Shown here: positions 56,553 to 64,000 of the stretch, piece after piece | Layout of the letters: every line of letters begins with the position of its first letter | Numbering within the stretch: position 1 is the stretch's first letter | Origin: Isoetes taiwanensis | Taxonomy: Eukaryota; Streptophyta; Lycopodiopsida; Isoetales; Isoetaceae | Length of the DNA stretch: 64,000 nt | Assembly: GCA_021234155.1 (NCBI GenBank) | Contig: JAJEKV010000920.1 | Span: 1-64,000 of the forward strand | Reading direction: 5' to 3' | Notes under the pieces: model-generated | The model's input: only the letters and a program-made list of their open reading frames with translations | Database searches by the model: none | Told to the model about the DNA's origin: nothing | Made by a program: the position numbers and the translations under genes

Positions 56553-57906
56553 ATGGGAGCTCTATCGGAACCTGTAATACTAGTTGGTGCAAAGAACTCT
56601 GCAGAATGTGGAATTGAACAGCTCCGATGTCTGTTTCAGGAGCAAAGAAGGTACTTAGATTTCTTTTTTCAGCACCTAGATTATGCCCAAGTGCAGACGT
56701 TTGTACAGCTCTGTCTGGACATTAAAGCGGAGTTATTTTCTTTTCTGGTGTGGAAAAGTGGCTGCATTGCACAAAAAGATCTCCCAAACATTTGTGTCTA
56801 CAGGAATTAAATCCGTCTACTTATCCCCAACTGATGCATTACATGGTGACATTGGCATTGTTAAGCCCAAAGATGTCGTAGTGCTATTTAGCAAGAGTGG
56901 CGAAACAGAAGAGCTTTTGAGGCTGGTTCCTTGTTTGAAAGCCAAGGGAGCATATGTTGTAGCAGTTTCCTCCCTCAGCAATTCACACTTGAAGAGGGTT
57001 TGTGATATGCATGTATATCTGCCTCTTGAACGTGAACTTTGCCCCTTTGACCTTGCCCCAGTCACATCTACTGCCATCCAGATGCTGTTTGGAGACACTG
57101 TTGCAATTGCTCTTATGCAAGCCAAGAACTTAACCAAAGAAGAATATGCATTAAACCACCCAGCAGGACGGATCGGTAGACGCCTTATCTTCAGGGTTAG
57201 TTCACTTCCTTTTCCAGCTGGTTTGGGAGTGCCTAATTGTGTCTAGTATCTAATGTATTTCCCCTGTTTAGACTAAAAAGATGAATTGGTGGATACATTC
57301 TATGAGTAAATGTTCTGTATATGTTGATTGATATAATATGATGTAATAAGAGCTATCACGAACTATGCCCTTATCCTCTATTACTAATCAGAAAAGTACC
57401 AAGAATTTTATTGAAACTGTGGAATGCTTGATCAAGTAAGAAATTTATTGTGCAGGTTCAGGATGTCATGAAGAAGAAAGAAGAAGTACCTATCTGCAAA
57501 GAGAATGACTTTATTATGGATAAGCTCGTGGAGCTTAGTATGAAAGGATGTGGTTGTCTTATAGTTGTGGACAAAGACAAGCGCCTCCTTGGAACATTTA
57601 CAGATGGTGATCTTAGGCGTGCTCTTGAATCTAAAGGGGAGGAGATTTTCAAGTTGACAGTTGGAGAAAGGTGTAAACAGGTAAGATAGTTTTGGATTTT
57701 AATGGTCAATCATTATAAAGCGGTGATCCTAATCCCTAACTACTACAGGTCGCCACGTTCGAATTCGAGAAAATGCAATGGCTGTTGATGCCATGCAAAA
57801 AATGGAATCTCCACCATCACCAGTTTCATTCTTGCCTGTTGTGGATCAGGAGAATGTGGTCATAGGTATTGTGACATTGCACGGTCTTGTCAGCGCTGGA
57901 TTGTAG
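56553..57906 (+). CDS. Arabinose-5-phosphate isomerase-like (SIS + CBS), 3 exons, frame breaks
   Basis: Exons 56553-57195, 57456-57680, 57749-57906. The start is taken at ATG 56553, aligning with the plant protein's N-terminus. An [16 protein letters not shown] segment is followed by the SIS domain: [78 protein letters not shown]. Two CBS motifs follow: [18 protein letters not shown] with [13 protein letters not shown], then [15 protein letters not shown] with [14 protein letters not shown]. This is the plant KdsD/SETH3-type enzyme that converts ribulose-5-phosphate to arabinose-5-phosphate for KDO, a sugar of pectin RG-II. Frame must shift about three times in exon 1 (near 56726, 56755, 56780) and once at the exon 2/3 junction. 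Conservation outside these points is excellent, so the breaks are either recent or sequence errors. Confidence 0.8.
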
Positions 57907-60269
57907 CATTGTGGTTGCTGATGACTGCAAAGCACGCGAAAACGAAGCAGTCACACGTCGACACATTCATTCATTCAGATTGGGACCATTAAAGGAGTTT
58001 TTGATTTGCACTCAACAAATGATTGGGAAAGGAATAATAATCTAGGATCCTTTGCTTGTTTGTTATGCATAACATTCCTCTAAGAGGTCTTGTAAATAAT
58101 GGTGCAGCACAATAGAATAAAGCAGGGGATAGTTTTTGGTGCATGGGATGCAAATATACAGATGAACTTGAATTTCACATCCTTACAACTGCTTTCCAAG
58201 CTCATTTTACATGGCAAACAAATGGCAAGGTGATCTTCAAGTTGTTAATTTTGTGAGATTCAAATACTAGATCAATGGAAGAAGTACCATGCTGGTAGGA
58301 ATTTGTGATAATGACCTTCAAGATGAGAGTAGACAAAATCAGCAGGATCTTTTTGTGTACGCAAAATAAATATAATGTATGTCCATGCAATTGCTTTTGC
58401 AGCCATGGCTGTCAAAATAATTAATCCCAGAATGGGTCGGAAAAAGTTCTAGAGATGAGCATTGGAACCAGCGTCAGAGGCTTAGAAATGATAATACAAA
58501 CTTGAACAAGTCCCCATATCCTTCTTCAGTAGTGCCGTGCAGAGCCCCAAGTTCCAATATTCCATTATAGAAGAACTAAATTTGTGAAGGTTCATAGCCT
58601 TGCCATGAAAACCTTGTATCCATTTTGTTTCCATCCGTGCAGCAATGCCACTATAAAGAGGATGATTTCTAGGTTGGACCTTGGGATAGAAACACATTCA
58701 AACATGAGAATGAAGATCAGGGTAAATAAGATAAGATTTTTTGGAAAGGAGGAAAATGTTGAGCGCCTTTTTTCTTGAAAAAAGACGGTTATTTCAGTTT
58801 AAACCCCTTTCTTGGTAAAAACAAGCATTAGGCATCTGGCAAGAGGGACTGCCCTAAAAATATTTCATACCAATTCGGCATTGGGAAACTCGCAAGGAAA
58901 GGCGACGATTTGTCTAGATGCAACCCTTTCCAACCATTTTTACAATCTAATGCCTAGAATAAAAGTTGTGAAACACAAAAACATAAGGGCCAAGATGCTA
59001 CAATGTGGATAACATTAAATTTCATGATATTGGAGATTCTCAGATTAGTAATAAACGCCGCCTTCAAATTACTGTAAAATTTCGTGCATTTTATCAGGCG
59101 TAATTGTCCCGCCTTGTGTTTGTGGAGTCGCCGCTATGCACAACCATCGCCATTCATTTTCCCCTTTCATTTTGCATACCCATTCTTGGCTGCTAGGTCA
59201 TTCATTTGAATCACTTTCTTCTTTGTTGTTGAGGGCTAGGCGGTGCGAATCGGTTGTTCAAGCTGTTTGTTGAATCTACCTTTGTTCATTCTCAAGCTTC
59301 AATCGAGCTTCGGGTTTGTTTGATTCGAAGAAGTCTTGGATGTTTTATGGTGTTTTGTGATCACGGCAAGGTGTTAATAGTGTTTCCGTCTGCATTTTTC
59401 TCGAGAACAGAGCAATGTTGAATGATCTAGCGACAAAGACTGTTATATAATCTTAGATTGCTTGCATTTATGCGAATTGGTTAAACAAAGAGCTTCGCGG
59501 AGTTCCTTTTTACCACGGGGAGGATAGCCTCTATATTGTAGCATTTGCCTCATCTGAGATCGGACCTTGTTGTGATTACAAGAACCGGTAGTGATTTCTT
59601 TTATCGAGTAGCTTTTTATGCATCACATTTTAACATAAAGCTCCATTCCATAAAGTAGAACTTTCTCTTAAACTCAACGTTTCTCTTATTCAAAAGAGTT
59701 TCTTGCTTGGCCCGAGCTTCTAGCTACGGTGGTAGGGATCATTGCTTTCGTAATTTGAAGGCGGCGATTTATTCACGCCCGAGATATTCCTCACTTCGAA
59801 GATTTCCCTTAATATTCTTCGTGACGCCCGTTCGTGTGGCGGCTTTCGCTGCTCCTGGCGTGTCGGTGTGCGCCAGCGAACAAGTGAGCGCCTCAACTGA
59901 TAACCCGATTGGAATGGTCGTGAGGAAGATTCCCTTGTACATAATGGTTGCTGCCAATCTAAAATTTGGGCATGTGATATCTCTGACATAGAATCTGATA
60001 AGGAGAATGACTGCTCTCCAGCCATTAATTCTTGAAAGGATGATCAATTCTTGTCTTATTCTAAGACAAGCTATCCTTATATGAAAATGGCTATTTCCAA
60101 GCAATCTAAAAAGTCTAACAGACCTTCCGATTTGCTCGGCACCCTTGCTCTTGATACCAGACATCAAACGAAGAGAAGCACAAGAAGCCAATTGAAAAAA
60201 GCATCTCTAGCTCTTTTTCTTTTTCTCTAGCTCTTTTTCTTTTTCTTTTCTCTGGCTATCTCTCCTTTT
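57907..60269. other. No gene recognised
   Basis: The 3' flank of the isomerase, then mixed sequence. The 59.1-60.26-kb part directly precedes a LINE endonuclease on the same strand and may be that element's 5' UTR/ORF1; a T/C-rich stretch (60190-60270) repeats CTCTAGCTCTTTTTCTTTTT. No ORF1 motif could be confirmed. Confidence 0.4.
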
Positions 60270-62112
60270 AACTTTCTTACGGAAATTCTTTCTTGGAATC
60301 TAAGGGGAATTAAAAGACCCTTGAAGAGAAAAAGAGCTACCTCTCAAATTAAAGAATATCATGTTGATGTTATTATGTTACAAGAGTTTAGGCTTCCTAA
60401 TTTTGAGTGTTTGAATCTTGCTGATTGGATTGGTTGGCTTGGGTTATTCCTCTATTTAGATAGAAGCTACTGGCACCTTTGGAGGTATTTGCATTATCTG
60501 GAAGACCATTAGCCATACCCACTTTTACAACAATCCATGGAGAAGTATCAATAATATTTAAACACAAAGACTTAACCTTTGGCATTTTAAATATTTATGC
60601 TTCTACTAGTTCCAAGGAAAGAGAGAATCTTTGGCCTCAAATCAATAGTTGGCTGCATAACCAAAGCTCTATGATATGGATAATGGTTGGGAACACTTTA
60701 ATAATACTCCAAGTTGGAACTTAAAAGTTGGTAAAAATTTGAATATGACTAGCACTGAGAAATCCAATTGGAATAGTTCTCTTGACTCTTAATTATTCAT
60801 TCACATTCCCTCTTCAACTGCTAAGTGTACATGGTCAAACAAGCAAGATGGTAACTCAAAGGTCTTCTTGCTTTCGATAGATTTTATATCAGTAACTCCG
60901 ACAAGTCCTTTTGGGATAATATGTTTTCCGTGATTAGGGTACTACCATGTCTGACCAACGGCCTCAGTAACTTGAAAACAAGCATGTGTTTACCATTAAG
61001 AGACAGGAAAATGCTCCTAATACAAGTTGTGCCCTTCTTAGCAATGAGAATTTCTGTGAGGGTTTTAAGCAATTTTATGCTAGCTTCCCAAGAGTGCAGA
61101 ATGTGAAATCCATGAGAGACTTCTACTCTAAAATCAAATCTTCAAAATGGATTAAACATTGGTCTAAAGATCACTACGATCATAGAAAAACTGAAAGGAA
61201 AGGTTATTTACGTAAAATGAAAATAGTGAGGCCCAAGCTACAAAATGACCCCTTAAACCTTGATCTTCACTTGCAAGAGAGGAATCTTGAGCATGCTATC
61301 AAAACTATGGAAGAATATGAGGCCAAAGGTGATGCCATTAGGAGCAAAATCAAATACTACTCCAATATGGATAGCAACAACTCAAAGTTCTTTTTTAAAA
61401 TAGCAAAATTTAGGATGCTCAGAAGCTAAATTTCTGCTATTAGCAATGATCAGAATATTGCTCTTAATGATCCAAAGGATATTGCTAAATTTTTGTATCT
61501 GAACTATTTGAATATTTTCTCTGCTCATAATAATGCATCTTGGCAGAACACTCAAGGTAATGAGTTCTTACACCTTATGGACACTTTGCCTACCAATATT
61601 GTTGATCTTTTCTTAACTAATGTTGTGGACTTGCCTTCTGAAAATGAGATTAGATCTATTCTCAAAGCTTAACTAGCGGGCGGTAAAGGTCCTGGACTTG
61701 ATGGTCTTCCACCAGAGTTTTACATTATTTGGGATGTGATTAAAAGTGATCTTATCCATATGATTCATGATTTCTGGCTTTCTAATCATTTGCACCCAAG
61801 TATAACCTCTGGCCACATTAGTCTTATGCCTAAAGTTGACAACCTAGAGTCCTTTTAGTGATTTGAGGCCAATCTCTTTGACCAATACCTCTTATAAGAT
61901 TTGTGCAAAATCTTGGCAAATAGAAATAAGAGCTTCTTACAGAAAAATACCAGCCTACATCAATCTGCTTTTTGCCAAATAGATTCATTCTTGACAACCA
62001 TATTGCTGCAATGGAAGGATTACATTGAGTTCAAACTCCTAATAAAAAATGTTTTCTCTTGTGGCTTGATTTTTCCAAAGCCTTCGATACAATTAGATGG
62101 GACTGTTTAGAG
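60270..62112 (+). pseudogene. LINE (L1-type) endonuclease and RT remnant
   Basis: Plus strand, in order: the EEP endonuclease start ILSWNLRGIKRPLKRKRATS then VDVIMLQEFRLP (60285-60405); TIHGEVSIIFKHKDLTFGIL with NIYAS (60530-60605); a helical linker RETNLEH-type region (KTERKGYLRKMKIVRPKLQN, 61190-61250; SNMDSNNSKFFFKIAK, 61360-61410); RT start LPSENEIRSILKA and GGKGPGLDGLPPEFY (61630-61725); and SLTNTSYKI (61870-61905). The palm YADD is missing: the element stops at about 62112, where the 65-bp dispersed repeat begins. Multiple stops and frameshifts; dead and 3'-truncated. Confidence 0.8.
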
Positions 62113-62117
62113 TTGAA

Positions 62118-62182
62118 GTCGTATTTAATTAAAGTGGGACAAATCTTGAATTTTGGGACTCGGACTGAAAATGGGACTCACA
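62118..62182 (+). repeat. 65-bp dispersed repeat, copy 2
   Basis: GTCGTATTTAATTAAAGTGG through AAAATGGGACTCACACC, matching 9078-9142. It abuts the broken 3' end of the LINE fragment exactly, so it may mark an insertion edge. Confidence 0.8.
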
Positions 62183-64000
62183 CCCCATAAAAATTTTTTT
62201 TGCATTGATTGCTTGAATAGAATTACACATCACACACAAAGAATTGGGTTACTTGTTTTCCTCATAAATTTTACAAACCACTAGTTGAGAAAGTTTTCAA
62301 GCTTCTCAATATTATCTACCCTCATACAATGATATAGCATGGAGGTTGCTCATGGTTTTGTCCATCTCCCTTTTTTTGGGATCTTGTGTGTTGTCTTTTG
62401 GTGTGAGAACTTGATATGACCATACCACACACTGACCAATTCCCTCCTTTGAGGATCAGCATAATTTGCCCCTCCACTTCTTCTCCCAATTGGTGATTGC
62501 ATTGCTCCTTCAAGTTGCCCTTCTTGTGTCTCCCAATGGGCTCCCAATATTGAATTTGGAATCCGTGACTAACTCCTCTCCATCGGCGTGAGTGGTGGTT
62601 ACATCGAGAGTGCCACCCTAACCATATTTGGGCGATCCTCATCACCGGGCCTTACTAGCACAAAGTATCCTTCCTTGATGTCCTCAAAGGGATCCCACTC
62701 GGGAAGATCAAACCACTTGGCTTTGAGGCCTTACTTCCCACAAACCACTTGGAACCCTTGTTGGGACCCAAGTGAACATTCTTAGACGTGCTTGCTCCTT
62801 GAGAACCCTCCCATCTTGACTCTGGCAAGAATCGTCTCTTAACTTCCTCCCACATGGTTGTTAGGTTTCTAAGCATGTCACAACTTTCTCCCAAGACTTG
62901 ATTAGGGAGTCCATTTGATTTTTCTTAAGAGTGGAGGTGTGCTTTCATTTCGAAACATCATCCAGGTCGTTATGTAATCCTTGATGCCCTTCACTAGTTG
63001 GCTAGAGTCTTTGACATCTTGAAGGGAGGTAGTGGTTTTGGCTGCCCTTTAGGAATGAGAACTTCACCCAAGAAGACCCTTTGCCTATAACTCGATTCCT
63101 TGTCTGTGCATCCACAACTTGTCACCGTCTCCACTTATATTGCATGATTGGTATTCCATCCCTAACCCAAAACTTGAAGCCAAGTGGCTTTGTGTGTCCT
63201 GTCAACCGGGTCCTTACCATCTAGCAAGTATCCTCTACAAATGATTTCCAATCGCAACCTCATCCATCAAGAAAGCCATTGGGTTGGGGTCAATGCAGCT
63301 CTCAAACACATCCATTAGTTCGTGGGAGACTAGTCACGTTTTCTCTCTTGAGCTTGGTGGAGAAAGTTCCAAAGAATCCATCTATATCATCATGATGCCC
63401 CACCATCATGAATCCCACTTTCACAACTTTGAATACTCCCACGCTGTCAAGTATGACATTGCCCCAAACATCCATCTATTCTTGTTTTCTTTCCAACAGG
63501 TTGTCCAATTGAACACATAGCTCGTAGTGGTTTCTCAAGTAAGGGAAATCATCCCAAGTCCTCCTTGATTCACTAGACACCTTGGATGTGAGCTTTTTAT
63601 CGCCTTTTTGTAACAAAGCGGGTTGATCATCCATCAAAGCCTCAAAATGGGTGATGAAGGGGGAATACCTCCTCCTTCTATCGATCCTTTCTAGTGTTCT
63701 CAAGCACTTGAAAATAGAGCTCACATGGAAGTTTGATCATCCCTCCAGATCAAGCACAAAATGACCATATGTTCCGCCCATGACCATGTGTTAAGACACC
63801 ACTTACTATCTCCGGGGTGCTGCTTTGACAACGCTTTGGTAAAGGATCTAGCTTTGGCAAGAAAGTTTTGTGTTGGTCCATCTTATCATGAATTATACAC
63901 AAAAATTTGTCCGCCGAGATCTCGTAAAAATGTTCTCCAACGCCAATACAACCGCCTATACATGATATTTGGTCCCTTTGGTGATCCGCGAATTGTTCCC
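62183..64000 (-). other. Unrecognised, possibly TE-coded region
   Basis: No family recognised. Minus-strand frames look protein-like but broken: 63476-63724 (SIFKCLRTLERIDRRRRYSP and SSESRRTWDDFPYLRNHYEL), 62655-62894 (NLTTMWEEVKRRFLPESRWE), and about 62590-62690 (EWDPFEDIKEGYFVLVRPGD then EDRPNMVRVAL), followed by QYWEPIGR in another frame. GYFVLVRPGDEDRP recalls BAH-like modules and QYWEP occurs in some transposon proteins, but neither is enough for a call. The region runs to the window edge. Confidence 0.3.

Overview
The window is plant nuclear DNA. It holds spliced genes with GT-AG introns, plastid- and peroxisome-type proteins, a PPR motif, Helitron, CACTA, copia and LINE debris, and large minisatellites. 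Gene density is low and most of the sequence is repeat-derived. A repeat-rich land-plant genome is certain enough; the lineage is not readable from the sequence.

Layout. 1-3665: a 38-bp minisatellite that flips orientation at about 1340, abutting the 3' part of a CACTA transposon that ends at 3665. 4130-4865: a 29-bp minisatellite. 5290-7619: the one clearly intact gene, a 12-exon plastid triose-phosphate/phosphate translocator. 8.7-12.1 kb: hairpin repeats, a 400-bp purine tract and a foldback tandem repeat. 12.1-18.5 kb: a 3.3-kb direct tandem duplication, each copy holding SPX-domain (PHO1-like) exons. 18975: a Helitron 3' terminus. 19.3-21.95 kb: LINE remnant on the minus strand, interrupted by a duplicated tRNA-like/SINE-like segment. 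22909: a second Helitron terminus (minus strand), followed by PPR, plastid ribosomal protein uS5 and unidentified exon fragments. 29851-35081: a complete copia LTR retrotransposon on the minus strand with a 5-bp target duplication. 36185-36349: a small TIR element. 40835: a third Helitron terminus, followed by serine carboxypeptidase, LIN1/CD2BP2 and lectin-receptor-kinase PAN fragments. 54.1-55.5 kb: a glycolate-oxidase-like gene (minus) ending in the peroxisomal signal SKL. 56.55-57.9 kb: an arabinose-5-phosphate-isomerase-like gene (SIS plus CBS). 60.27-62.1 kb: a LINE remnant. 62.3-64 kb: unrecognised, possibly TE-coded.

Two themes deserve attention. First, the three Helitron 3' ends share a 17-bp hairpin design, and each adjoins partial exons of unrelated host genes, the pattern expected of Helitron gene capture. 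Second, sequence differences between duplicated copies, and several frame breaks or lost splice acceptors in otherwise good genes, sit at CTG/CCG and CAG/CGG trinucleotides. That points either to decay of methylated cytosines or to systematic base-calling error at CHG sites, and it matters for deciding which genes are truly broken.
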